Positions 51,327 to 63,077 are shown, counted from the first letter of the stretch. The stretch is 64,000 nucleotides of DNA from Ascoidea asiatica (GCA_001600695.1 BCKQ01000003.1:310001-374000), one strand, 5' to 3'. Notes: generated by a model from the letters alone, not told the origin. A program made the numbers and translations.

Positions 51327-52424
51327 ATGAATACTGGAGGTTTTAATTTTAATAGTGTTACTAAATCTTTACAAGATATTGGTAATCAAGTTCAAGGAAT
51401 TTCTTCTCAATTTGTACCAAATATTAAAAGAACTCAAAGATTAATTGAAGAAAAATTATCAAATGTTCAAGATGTTAGTCAATTACCTCATGATTATTTA
51501 ATTTTAGAAAATAAAGTTGATTCAATTAAAATTATTTATGAAAAATTATCAAATATTACAAATATTTATAATAATGAAAGTTATGATTATCCTCCAAATT
51601 TAAAAGAAAATGTTGTAGAATTTATTAATAATAATATGGTTGATAAAGTTAAAGAATTATCAAAAGCTTCAAATACAAGAGATATTCAAAATGTTCTTAT
51701 TAATGGTTCAAATAATAATTCAACTTCTAATAATAATAATAATAATAATAACAGTAGTAATAGTAATAGTAACAATCATTTACCAAAAACTTTAAATCAT
51801 GCTTTAGGTAGAACTGCAATTCAAAGTTCTGAAGAAGTTAAAAAAATCTCAATTTCAAATAGAAATAATTCATATTCTGATTCTTTAGGTAATGCTTTAA
51901 TTAAATTTGGTAATACTCAAATTAAAATTGGTGAATTAAGATTAAATCAAGATAATCAAATTCAATCTGGTTTTAATTTACCTTTAAATAGAACTTTAAG
52001 AACTTCATTAAAAAAATCTTCAAAAGCAAGATCAAAAGTTGAACAAAAACGTCTTTCATATGATTTTTCAAGATCAATTCTTAAAAATTGTAATCCTTCA
52101 AAAGAACAACAATTAACAAATGAAATGCTTCAAGCTGAAGAAGAATTAGGTTTAGCTGTTGAAGAAGCTGTTTCAATCATGAAAAATGTCTTACAAGATT
52201 CAAAACCTTTTGATGAATTAATTGATTTAGTTAATGCTCAATTATTATTTCATCAAAATGCTGCAAGAGCTTTATCTGATTTAGTACCTGAAATTCAATC
52301 AATAAAAGATGATTATAATGAAGATGATTCTGAAGATTTCGATTATAATGAAGATGATTCAACTAATAATAATAATATTACTAATAAAAATAAAACCAAA
52401 AATCATGATGATTTAGATATTTAA
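51327..52424 (+). CDS. GVP36: Gvp36-type BAR-domain protein
   Basis: BAR-domain protein of late Golgi vesicles involved in endocytosis and vacuolar trafficking. The 365 aa (326 in S. cerevisiae) include PNIKRTQRLIEEKLSNVQDV, SQLPHDYLILENKVDSIKII (about 52-71), YDYPPNLKENVVEFI, PKTLNHALGRTAIQSSEEV, the basic curved-helix segment SLKKSSKARSKVEQKRLSYD (about 228-247), and EELGLAVEEAVSIMKNVL. All match Gvp36 in order. An Asn-rich loop interrupts the coil near residues 126-150, and an acidic tail replaces the usual short end. The helices predict a dimeric BAR arc binding curved membrane. See the APQ12-like entry for gene-order support. Confidence 0.9.
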   Translation: MNTGGFNFNSVTKSLQDIGNQVQGISSQFVPNIKRTQRLIEEKLSNVQDVSQLPHDYLILENKVDSIKIIYEKLSNITNIYNNESYDYPPNLKENVVEFINNNMVDKVKELSKASNTRDIQNVLINGSNNNSTSNNNNNNNNSSNSNSNNHLPKTLNHALGRTAIQSSEEVKKISISNRNNSYSDSLGNALIKFGNTQIKIGELRLNQDNQIQSGFNLPLNRTLRTSLKKSSKARSKVEQKRLSYDFSRSILKNCNPSKEQQLTNEMLQAEEELGLAVEEAVSIMKNVLQDSKPFDELIDLVNAQLLFHQNAARALSDLVPEIQSIKDDYNEDDSEDFDYNEDDSTNNNNITNKNKTKNHDDLDI

Positions 52425-53260
52425 TTATTTAATTATTTACATATTTATATATTTAAATACCTTTTATTTATTTATTGATTGATTACTTTTTTTTGTTCAT
52501 TTATTTACTAATTTATATATTTAGTTTTATTATTACAATGCCTATTTTTAAGTATTCATTTATTTTTTTTTTAAGATTTAATCTATAATTGTTTATTTGT
52601 TTACTTATACTCTATATTTCTACATTCAATATAATTGTAGATATATATTATATACATCATATTTTATAACAAAACTTCTTCGTATATTTTTTATTTTGAA
52701 AAAAAGAAAAAAACTTAATAAAAAACTTAAAATGCAAATATGATTAAAAAATTAAACAAAAAGTAAGTAAAGTTTAAACAACAACTAACAAATAAACATT
52801 AAACAATAAATAATAAATAATAAACGAAAAATTATAAAGAATAAAGAATAAAGAAAATAAAATAAAATAGTTTGGAAGAGAAAAAAGAATTGAATTTATA
52901 AGAAAATTAGTTAATAATTAATGATATATTGAATAATAGATAACCAATACTATTTAATAAATATAGATAATAAATAATAAAGAAGAAAAATAATTATAAT
53001 AAATTAGGAAATTTTGGAATAAGAAGAAATAAAATAAGTATAAAATAAATCAGCAGCAAAAAGAAAAATGGTAAAAAAAACAATGAAAAATAATAATGAT
53101 GACGATGATGATGATAATGATGATGATAGTATTTATGATTATGATTATGATTATGACTATAATGATAAAAAATATAATATTGGATGACTCTAGGATATAT
53201 TAAAAAAAAAATGTGATTAGAATTAAGAGAAAAAGTAAGTAAAAAAAAAAGATAAAAGAA
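52425..53260. other. Convergent intergenic region GVP36/SOG2
   Basis: 836 bp of AT-rich DNA with many AAATAA repeats and no GC island. It contains a 39-codon Asp/Tyr/Asn frame at 53068-53187, whose status is discussed under findings. Confidence 0.5.
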
Positions 53261-56148
53261 TTATGGTCTTGGCGACTTTGTAAGCGAATTGGTTAATACA
53301 ACATGTCCAAGATTAGAAACCGTTGGTGTTATACTGGACATATTTGTTAGATTAGATGAATTTGATAAACTTAATAAATTCGAATTAGACATAGGAGTAC
53401 TTATTGATTCTGAAGGATTTCCATGATCATCGGATATTGAATTTGTTAATGCTCCTCCATTAAAAGTAAAATGAGATGGGGTTGATATGGAATTTTCTCT
53501 TTCCCTTTCTTGTTTCTGTTTAGCAAGTTTTATTGAATCTGATGATCTTTTCATCAATGAAACAATATCTTTAGAAATTTTCGTCAAACTAGAAAGATGA
53601 ATTTTGATTTCTTTTGTTTCTGGTAAATCTTTAGATAAAATAGATGATATTTGAACTGCTTTACTAACTTCAATGATTTTAAAAAGAAAGTTATTTAATT
53701 CCTCTGCAAATACTTTACTATATCTTTCTTGTTGCTTTTCTTGGGAAGCAACATTTGTTCTATAGTTGAAATAATCATTTGATTCTTTACTCACATTAGT
53801 ATTAATTAATCTTTCAATATTCCCAGAAGAAGTAACAAATGGTAAAGCGACTTTAAGCTTTTCAATCATGTTTTGTAATGATTGACATGCCACATTTAAT
53901 AATTCAAATTTTTTGGAATTAATGTTATGCAAAAATTCTTCAGTTTTCACATACTCAAAGACTTGTTTAATGAAATTTTCAGCAATAGAAACTGCTCTTT
54001 GAGTTGTTTTGAAAATTTCTTCATGAATTTCATTATCAATCAATGAATTTATACCTATAGTTGAAGATAAAGCAGAAGGTAAAGCAGAAGCCAAACTAGG
54101 AGAATTCATTGCACCAGGATGACCTTTCTGACCAATTCTACCGCTTAAATTAGGAGGAACTATTGATAATGGTATTGCAGAAGTGGCCAGTTGATTAAGG
54201 CTGCTTAAATTAGCACTAGAAACATTATTACTATGAATGTTTTGTTGCATATATGAAGGAAAAACAGGATTTGAATTCTGTCTGGGGTTTGTAAAAAATT
54301 GAGGATTACTAATGTTGTTATTCAAAATAGTAGGATTATTGAATTGATGTTGTTCAATTGTATTACCTTCAATACCTGATTTAATTCCAGGTATAGATTG
54401 AACTTCACCTGGAAATAAAATTAACCAAGCATTAAATAATTCACTATAAGACCCGTATATTGATAATAATAACATTCTTATAAAACTTTTATCTGTCTTT
54501 TCAGTAAAGATTCTAATATTATCAAAGAAAAGGGAATGAATTTTAACAAAGAGATTTAATAAATTAATTGCACATTGCAAAAGTTCAAGAATTAAATTTT
54601 TCATTTCCGGAGTATTATATTGACTATTGTCAGAATCCTTTTCCCTATCATTTCCATTGCTAAAATCTTCAATTTTTTCTAGTACTTCAACAACCGAATC
54701 TAATTGAATTTTACCAGCTCTTAAATATTGTTGCATTTTCAGATGAAGTTTTTTGTGAGTTATTGAAACATTTGAAATAAATATAAATCTTCTAACTGAT
54801 AAATGAATTTCACTTATTGCAAATAAAAGTTTTCTATTAGCTTCTAAAATTTTGAATTTTCTATCTACATCATCATCACCAGTTGGTAAATCAAAATGAG
54901 TTAAAGTAGAAGCTGTAGATGGTTCAGTATTTGAATGAGCTGAAATTGGAGGTGCTGAAACTTGTTGACCAATTATATTAGAGTTAGATGATAATTGTGT
55001 AACAGTTGAAGTGGAACCTGAATACATGGAATTGGATAAATTTGAAGTTGAAGGAGTGATATTTGAAAAATTTGTTGAAGAATTTTCTTTACTATGATTT
55101 GTATAGGAAACTAAATTATTATTATTATTCAAAAAGTGAGCCATTGAATTTGAGTTTGAATTTAAGCTTGGATTAGAATTTGGATTTGAATTAATTGAGG
55201 AAAGATTTAGATTTGAACCGGTTCTTTTTATATTATCAGTATTATTAATATTATTTCCATTATTATTACTATTATTATTATTACTATTATTGTTGACATT
55301 ATACGCAGAAGGATTTAATACTAAAGATTTTTGCTTAGGAAAAGGAAGAGTGGACAATCTTTTGAAATATACTGCAGATTTTACATTTGAATCATTTTGA
55401 TCTAAAGTTTCAACTTCATTAAAGTTTGTTTGATCTGAAGTCACATTCCCCAATGTATTGGTATTAGAATTATTGATGGAATTAGAAGTATTTTGATTAT
55501 TGGAATTTGCATTAAATGGTGGCCAATTTGGTAAAGGATGATTTTTAGGAGTTAAATTTAATGCAGGTGAAGATCTTAAACCTATTGTATTTGATCTTGA
55601 ACGAGATCTTTTACTTATTGATGCTGAAAATGAATCCATTACTGGTGATGAAGGTATAGGAGGTGGAGCTTTATTTGGTTGAGGTGAAATATATGAATTT
55701 TCTTTTTGTAAAACACTTAAGCTTAAATTTGAAACATTTTTTGTTAAAGAATTTGTTTGTTGATCATTATGATAATTTTGTTGCTGCTGTTGTTGTAATT
55801 GTAAGATATGTTGCTGTTGCTGTTGTTGTTGAGCAATGGATTGAGATCTTGATCTTGTACGTAAACTTTCTTGAATTTGAGTAATTGGTAAATCAAATGG
55901 AATTGGGTGATTTGATTTAATTGAAGATTCATTATGTTTTTTATTTTTTAAAGATGATAAAGATAAATCTTGAACATTTGAGTTTGAGTTTGGTAAAGTA
56001 TTAAAATGATCAAGATTATTAGTATGATTATGATTTGAATCATGATTTAAATTATGATTATGAATATGATTATGATTATGATTATTTTCAATTATATTAG
56101 GTAGACTACTGTTATTATTATTATTTGAGGTGACTTGTGATGTATTAC

Positions 56149-56185
<37 letters not shown>

Positions 56186-57313
56186 ATTATTACTATTATT
56201 ACTAATATTATTTAACGGTATTTGAGAAGGATTATTATTTGACACAACAGTATTTTCAGATAAATTTCTTTTAATTATGAAACCCATTCTTTTTGCAGAT
56301 TTTTGAGTTACAAAATTATCTGAAACAGATTTTGATCTATCTAAATCAGGAGCAGTATTTAAAACATTATCTAAACTTTTCATATTTGCAGAAGAACTTG
56401 ACGTTACAGTTATTGGAGTTATTGGAGGTAAATTTGATAAATGTTGTTTTTGTTGATTTGGTAAGGTTAAAGTTGTTGTTTTTATATTTCCATTAGTAAT
56501 AGGAATTGAAAAATTATTAATATGAATTGGATCAGGTATATTATTTACATTATTTATATTATTTATATTGGTTGGAGTATTATTTGATGATAAAAATCTT
56601 TTAATCTGACTTATATAAAAAATTTTATAATCTTCTTCTTTAAAATTTAAATCATGTAAAGCATAAGTATTATTTAATTGCAGAGAATCTTTATTATCAG
56701 TTAAAATAGTATTATTGTTTATATTATTAATATTATTATTATTATTATTATTATTTGAATTTAAATTTTGAGAAGGTAATGATCTTAAAGGAATTTTATC
56801 ATTAATACCTAAAGATTTATTTTTATTATCATTAATTAATTTATTTATATTTGTTACAATATTTGCATGAGATTTAATTAAAGGATTACCATCAATATTA
56901 AAAATAGATAAATCATTCATTGATAAAATTTGATTTGGTATAAAATTAAAACTATTATTTGAAATTAATAAAACTTTTAAATTTTTTAAAAAACCAATAT
57001 TTTTTGGTAAATCAGATAAAAAATTATTATTAATTTCTAAGATTTTTAAATTTTTACAATTTATTAAAATTTCAGGAAATTTTTCAAAATTATTATAATT
57101 TAAATCAAGATATTTTAAATTATTTAAGAAATTGAAATAAATTGGTAAATTTGATAAAAAATTAGATCTTAAAGATAAAGATTCACAATTTTCTTTAATT
57201 AATTCAATTAATTCAATTGGAATTGAAGTTAATTTTAAATCAATTAATTTTATACCATTTGAATTTTTAATTAATTGATCTTTTGTTAATTGAATTAATT
57301 TTAATTTATCCAT
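53261..57313 (-). CDS. SOG2: Sog2, leucine-rich-repeat protein of the RAM network
   Basis: Scaffold of the Cbk1-Mob2-Kic1-Hym1-Tao3-Sog2 RAM pathway, which controls polarised growth and cell separation. Residues about 20-160 hold leucine-rich repeats, for example NLKYLDLNYNNFEKFPEIL, NLKILEINNNFLSDLPKNI and NLKVLLISNNSFNFIPNQI. A very long Asn/Ser/Gln-rich middle follows, including a CAG/CAA Gln run near residue 500. The conserved Sog2/RAM domain lies from about 810: DRKFKILEANRKLLFAISEI, HLSVRRFIFISNVSITHKKL, then NIRIFTEKTDKSFIRMLLLS and GSYSELFNAWLILFPGE. The C-terminal helices include SIAENFIKQVFEYVKTEEFL. At 1350 aa it is much longer than S. cerevisiae Sog2 (791), all of it in low-complexity DNA. 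Confidence 0.92.
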
Positions 57314-57979
57314 TTTTATTAATATTTATTTTGTTATTTAATTGTTTTATTTCTTTTTTCAAAAATAAAAAAGTAAAAAAAAAAAAAAAAATAAAACTAA
57401 AGTAACTAAATAAGGATGAAATTATAATTGAATGAATCAATTTCAATATACTAAAGTATTTTATAAAGTATATTTATTATTGATTTGATAAAATTTGGTA
57501 ATTGAAATGATAATATTCAAAGTAATCAAGTTATTAATCTTTAATTTATTGATTAATTGATTAATTGATTAATTGATTACTCCTTAGTATTTTGATTATT
57601 GATTATCCTTTAATGTTTAATGTTTATTGTATTGATTTATATTTTATTTTGGCAGTTTAGATAAAAATGATATTTTTTAGGTGTTTTGATTCAAAATTTG
57701 AATATTTATAAAATAAAATCCGGCTTATGAAGTAGCAGCAGAAGCAGTTGCAGAGTTGCAGAGTTGCAGAGTTGCAGAGTGGAAAGGAGTGGAAAAGTTT
57801 GCCGTGCAGCGTTGCGGTTGCTGGTTTAGGAAGGTGGAGAGGGCCTTGGAGTGAGGTACCAGAGAGGAGGGTCTAATGTAGTGTAAGGTAAGTGTACGTG
57901 ACCCGTGTTCCTGGTTTTCAGTTTTTTTATTGATTACGTAATACGTTATATAAGCGATATTTAATTATTTATTTATTTA
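57314..57979. promoter_or_regulatory. SOG2 upstream region with GC island
   Basis: 666 bp. AT-rich next to SOG2 (poly-A near 57375-57391, GATTAATT repeats near 57550-57580). A GC-rich block at 57720-57930 holds four 8-bp GTTGCAGA units (57747-57778). Confidence 0.55.
57747..57778 (+). repeat. 8-bp tandem repeat GTTGCAGA x4
   Basis: Four consecutive exact units inside the GC-rich promoter block of SOG2. Confidence 0.9.
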
Positions 57980-58622
57980 TTATTTTGATATATCAATTTG
58001 ATAATCTAAGACTAATTTTTCAATATTTTCAGCAAATTCTCTAAATAAAGGATCATTCAATTTATCTTTTATAGTTTTAATCATTAATAAATCATTTCCA
58101 ATAAAATATTTATTTTTATTATTTGAATTCAATTTATCTAATTCATTAATTTTCTCTGATTTTTCATATTTTTCAGAATCAATTTCAAATATATTCGAAT
58201 CATTCAATTGAGATTGAATATGAAGTTGAGATTGAATTTGAGAATGAATTTGAGAATGAATTTGAGAATGTAAAAGATTTTGATTTAATTGTGGTTGAGA
58301 ATAGAATTGTAAATTATTATTTGAGTTAATATTTAAATCTTTAACATTTAAATTATGTAGAATGAATAAATTTTTAATTTTAATTAAATGATTTAAATTT
58401 AATAAATTTATTTGAAATTTTTTTAAAACAATATTAAAATTTGAATCAAATAATAAATATTTAAAACCAATAATTAAATCTTTAATTAAAATTAAAATTG
58501 GAGGTTCTGAATTTAATTTAATAAAATTATTAAATTTATAATATAATTGAAATATATCAATTTCTTCCTAAATTTATTATTTAATTTTTGTTAATATATA
58601 AATTCTAATTTAATTCAAAGTT

Positions 58623-58656
<34 letters not shown>

Positions 58657-58747
58657 AATATATATATAAATATGGTAAAATTATACTAAAATTTGAGATT
58701 TCCAAAGAATTTTTAATTTAATTAAAGGAAAATTATATTCATTATTA

Positions 58748-58793
<46 letters not shown>

Positions 58794-58992
58794 TTTCTTT
58801 ATTATTATTAAAAGTAGGTATTAAATCTAAAGATAAATCAGTTCTATAAGGATAATGAATAAGCGCTGAAGAATTAGAATTGGAATTACAATTAGAATTA
58901 TAATTAGAATTTAATAAACCTGAAGGAGAAGGAGTTAAATTTGAAGAATATGAATATTTTCTTATTGGAATACTTGTACTTTTATTATTCAT
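57980..58992 (-). CDS. Unrecognised two-exon gene, complement(join(57980..58567,58687..58992))
   Basis: I do not recognise this protein. Exon 1 (from ATG 58992) encodes 102 residues: MNNKSTSIPIRKYSYSSNLT, a Ser-Pro-Gly motif, PYRTDLSLDLIPTF, an Asn run, and FPLIKLKILWKSQIL. Exon 2 (195 residues) continues in phase 0 with EEIDIFQLYYKFNNFIKLNS, then EPPILILIKDLIIGFKYLLF, a His-Ser-Gln-Ile repeat, an acidic stretch, and the tail YFIGNDLLMIKTIKDKLNDP...FAENIEKLVLDYQIDISK. The spliced product is 297 aa with no TM or signal. The helical blocks flanking the splice join, and the non-repetitive ends, argue for a real gene. The N-terminal RKYSYSSNLTPSPS and RTDLSLDL segments look like phospho-regulated motifs, which is inference. 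Exon 1 alone would end 12 bases after the donor. Confidence 0.6.
58568..58686 (-). other. Probable intron with unusual GTATAA donor
   Basis: 119 nt on the minus strand. Donor GTATAA (58686-58681), an AT-dinucleotide repeat inside, TATTAAC branch-like word at 58596-58590 only about 22 nt from the acceptor TTTAG (ending 58568). It joins two open frames in phase 0. The donor deviates from the GTATGT used by the other two introns. Confidence 0.6.
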
Positions 58993-61633
58993 TTTGAAAT
59001 GATTAAGTGATTGAATTATCAATTGAAATAATAAAAAAGAATATAAAGATATAAAGATATAAAGATATAAAGAAATAGATGAATAATAGAAATAGAGTAA
59101 GTAAATATATAATTAAATTTAATTGAGATTATATTACAACCAACATTGGATACAGATTGAGACCAATACTGTGGATGGTCAGGGTAAGAGGTATAAAATT
59201 AAATGGCGCTGACATTAATTTTAATTTTACTTGAAGATCCGAAAAGGAATAATTCAGATTCGTAGCAGCAGCAGAAGCAGAGAAAAGAGCAAATTATTTA
59301 TCCGCAAGCTGTTCCCTCAAATGAAAAAGCAAATAAAAAAATCAACGGTCTTTGAAGAAGAAGATCAAAAGTCGGGTGGAAAAGCGGGTCAGGGAAACTT
59401 AAGCAGGAAATGTTAAACTTTACCCGCAGCGGGAGATCGGGCCAGTACCGGTCTCGGAGCATCCCCTGCAGCATCGGGAAACAACACTCACAATCGGAAC
59501 TGGGCAAAAGTAATCCTGGAACTAGCCGTAGAACTGGAGCCCGAAGTAAAGCAGGAATCATCCCCTCTTAAGTGGATGAGTTCTTATCTAAAGTAACGTT
59601 AACAAAGTGTTTTGGGTGCCCCTAATGATGACAGATTATTTAGTAGATAAAAATGAATTATTAAAATTGAAATTTCAATGTCAGATTATTTTATAATTAA
59701 AATTAATTAGGTATATAAATCAAAACTACATACAGTAGTAATAAAATTAGACTAATACATCACAATTCAAATCTCAGATTCATATCTCATATTCGTAAAG
59801 TTTTCTAAAATTGATTGGATATTTTGATATCGAATTAAATTCAATTGATAAGAAATTAAAAATAAATTCTTTTTTAATTTAAGAAAAAGTAAGTTAAAGA
59901 AAATTCTTTACTTATTTGAAATCTGGGCTATGAGAAAAAAAGTACAAAAAAAAAAAAAACATTGGCAATTTTCAAATAAAATTAAATGAAATGAAATGAA
60001 ATGAAACTAAAGATATGAATATGAATCTAAAGAATCTAGAAATAAATGTTTACCAAAGATAATAATAATAATTATTTAGGCGATGATTTATTAGAGTAAT
60101 TATATACTGTAGTTTTGAAACATGTGCTTGAAATTTCGTAAATGAAAAAACAACATGGCCTAATTATTCCAATGAATTCTATGAAATTGAAGTAAGCCTA
60201 GAATTGTTTAAAACAAACAAAAGTAAGAGAATTAGCATAAAATACTAAAAATTGCACTAAAGATTGTATAATTTCTCCACTACGGTATCGTGCTTTGGAA
60301 ATACAGCTCGCTTTTTCTTTGCCAGTCACGATACCAGCGAGAAAGAAGCGAGAAAACACCACGATAACACTGCGATAAGAAAACACTCGTTTCAAGCTCG
60401 GCAGAATTGCAAAATTGCAGAGTGGCTTCACTTAGCACAGGTCTGACCCTGCCCCCAACGACTCCTGCTAGCGAGGGTGGGGGGTTGAGTCCGGTCTCGC
60501 AAGTCAACTCTCAACTCCGCTCCTCACACACACCCGCAAGGGAAACAGACCCACGGGACACTGGACACGGGACACACCCCCTGCCAACTGCAACAAATGG
60601 TGCAACGAGTGCCAAAGACAACCCGCTGCCAATAGGGGGTATCCGGGCCTGGTATGCTGTTACCCTCGAGGTGCCCGCATTAGTGCATGGCGTGAGACCC
60701 GCGAAGAGTGAAACCAGGCGAGCCCTGTGACCAACGCAAACATTTGACTTTACTCTACTTGCTTGTGTTACGCTCTTTGCGTGTTTGTTCACTTGCGTTT
60801 TTTCTGCGTTTTTTCTGCGTTTTTGCAGTGTTTCTGTCTCTGGGTGAGTCGAGAACTGGAACTGGAACTGGAACTGGAACAGAACTGGAACTTTAAACTG
60901 CCCACGCAAACCCACCACCCCTGAACCGTTACCCTCCCGCCGTGCTCAATTTTCCAAACAGGCATAATTTGGAAACAAAAAAATAAATTCTCTTACGAAT
61001 CTATTTTCTATTGACTAAAGACTGAAGACTCTTAATCAATTATTGTTTTAGCACATTTATGCCATAAATAATTATCCAAGAATATTAAATATTAAATATT
61101 AAATATTAAATATTAAATATTATTAAATAATCATTATCAATGTATTTTTTTATTCTTTTACTGGAATTACTTTATTTTATTTTATTTTATTTTATTTCAC
61201 TTCATTTGATTTAATTTAATTTAATTCTTTCTCTTTTCACAACTTCTGTTTAAAAGTTCTTTTCAACTTCTTTAATTTCTTCTATTTATACTCTTTTAAC
61301 CCCAATGTTTTTATTTACAACCCCAATTTTATTCATCAATATAAATATCAATATAAATATAAATATAAATATTACTTCTATATTACAATAATATACACTA
61401 ATACAACAATATACAAAAATATATATAAATACTATTACTTTTCCATTTATTTATTTACTTATTTACTTATTAATCTCATTTCATTTCATTTCAATAAAAA
61501 TTACTTCTCTCTATCTCACTCACTCACTCACTCACACTCTCTCTCTCTCTCTCTCTATATCAATCGATCAATATCTCATCATTCACTTAATTCAATATAT
61601 TATATAATAACTTAATAATAATTCATATTTAAA
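58993..61633. promoter_or_regulatory. 2.6-kb divergent intergenic region with two GC islands
   Basis: Between the two-exon gene and the kinase gene. It contains GAGACCAAT (59159-59167); island A (about 59160-59580) with a Reb1-like TTACCCG (59420-59426) and CCGGTCTCG (59448-59456); AT-rich DNA to 60280; then island B (about 60280-60960), the largest and most GC-rich in the window, with CCGGTCTCG (60491-60499), GAGACC (60694-60699) and ACTGGA repeats (60854-60888). From 61080 come TATTAAA repeats, T-rich DNA, an ACTC run and a (CT) tract. Frames in island B overlap on both strands and have no family features. Confidence 0.55.
61517..61556. repeat. (ACTC)n and (CT)n microsatellite
   Basis: Five or so ACTC units followed by a (CT) tract at 61537-61556, about 80-115 bp upstream of the kinase start. 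Confidence 0.9.
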
Positions 61634-63034
61634 ATGTTAAATGGTTGTTATTTAGGTAATAATTTACAATTTATTAAAAAAATTGGTTCTGGTGCTTATG
61701 GAATTGTTTATTTAGTTCAAGATATTTTTACAAATAAAGAATATGCTTTAAAAATTGTATTTAAAAAACAACCTTCTTCTTCAACAACTTCAAATAACAT
61801 AGTTGATAATAATAATAATAACAACAACAATAACAATAACAAAAATGAAAAAATTTCAATAAAAATTGAAAAATCTTTAGAAAATTATATAAAATTTCAA
61901 AATAATGGTCATTTAAATTCAAATAAAATTAATAATTTAGATTTAAATATTATTAAAAAATTTGGTTCAAATTGTAATTTATTAAAAGAAATCTCAATTC
62001 ATTTAAAAGTTAATAATCATCCAAATATTCTTAAAATTTTTAAAGTTTTTGAATCAAATAATTTTTTATTTACTTTATTAGATTATTATAAAGAAGGTGA
62101 TTTATTTTTAAATATTGTTGATAAAAAAATTTTTATACAAAATCCATTAAAAATTAAAAAAATTTTTATTCAATTAATTAATGCCATTTCTTATTGTCAT
62201 TCAAAAGGTATTTATCATTGTGATATAAAACCAGAAAATATTTTAGTTTCGAATAATGGTAATAAAGTTGCTTTAGCTGATTTTGGTTTAGCAATTCAAA
62301 ATGATTATGTTTCTGATAATTTATGTTGTGGTTCTTCATATTATATGGCCCCAGAAAGATTAATATCTCATGATAATCAATTTATAAATAAATTAATTAA
62401 TTCAACAATTAATTCAAATCATAATAATTTAGATACTATTAATAATAATAATTATAATAATAATAATTATAATCATAATAATCATTTATATGTTAAAAAA
62501 AATGGTAATCATTATTATCCAACTGCAGCTGGTGATATTTGGTCATTAGGTATAATTTTAATAAATTTAATTTGTATAAGAAATCCATGGATGAAAGCAT
62601 CTTTAAAAGATGATACATTTAGAATTTTTTTAAAAAATAATTATATTTTATATAAAATTTTACCAATTTCAACTGAATTAAATGATTTATTAATTCATCA
62701 TTTTTTTATCTTAGATCCTTTTAAAAGATGTTTAAATAATAATTCAATTGAATCTTTAAATATTATTAAAAATAAAATTATTAATTTAAGATCTTTAAGT
62801 AAAAATGGTCCATTATCAATTTGTGATATATATTATGATAATGATTTTATAATCAATAATAATACTAATAATAATAATAATTTCAATTCAATAACTATTG
62901 ATAACAATAATAATAATTATAATAATGATAATAAAGAAAATGAAATTATTTATTGTAATGATAATAATTTAATTGATCCAAAAGATAAAAATACATATAC
63001 ATTTGTTAAACATTTTTTCCATCAGAAATATGCC

Positions 63035-63077
<43 letters not shown>

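Noticed and set aside
60407-60918. Overlapping 107- and 135-codon frames on both strands
   Set aside because: GC-rich DNA lacks stop codons by chance; Pro/Thr/Arg composition and no recognisable domain.
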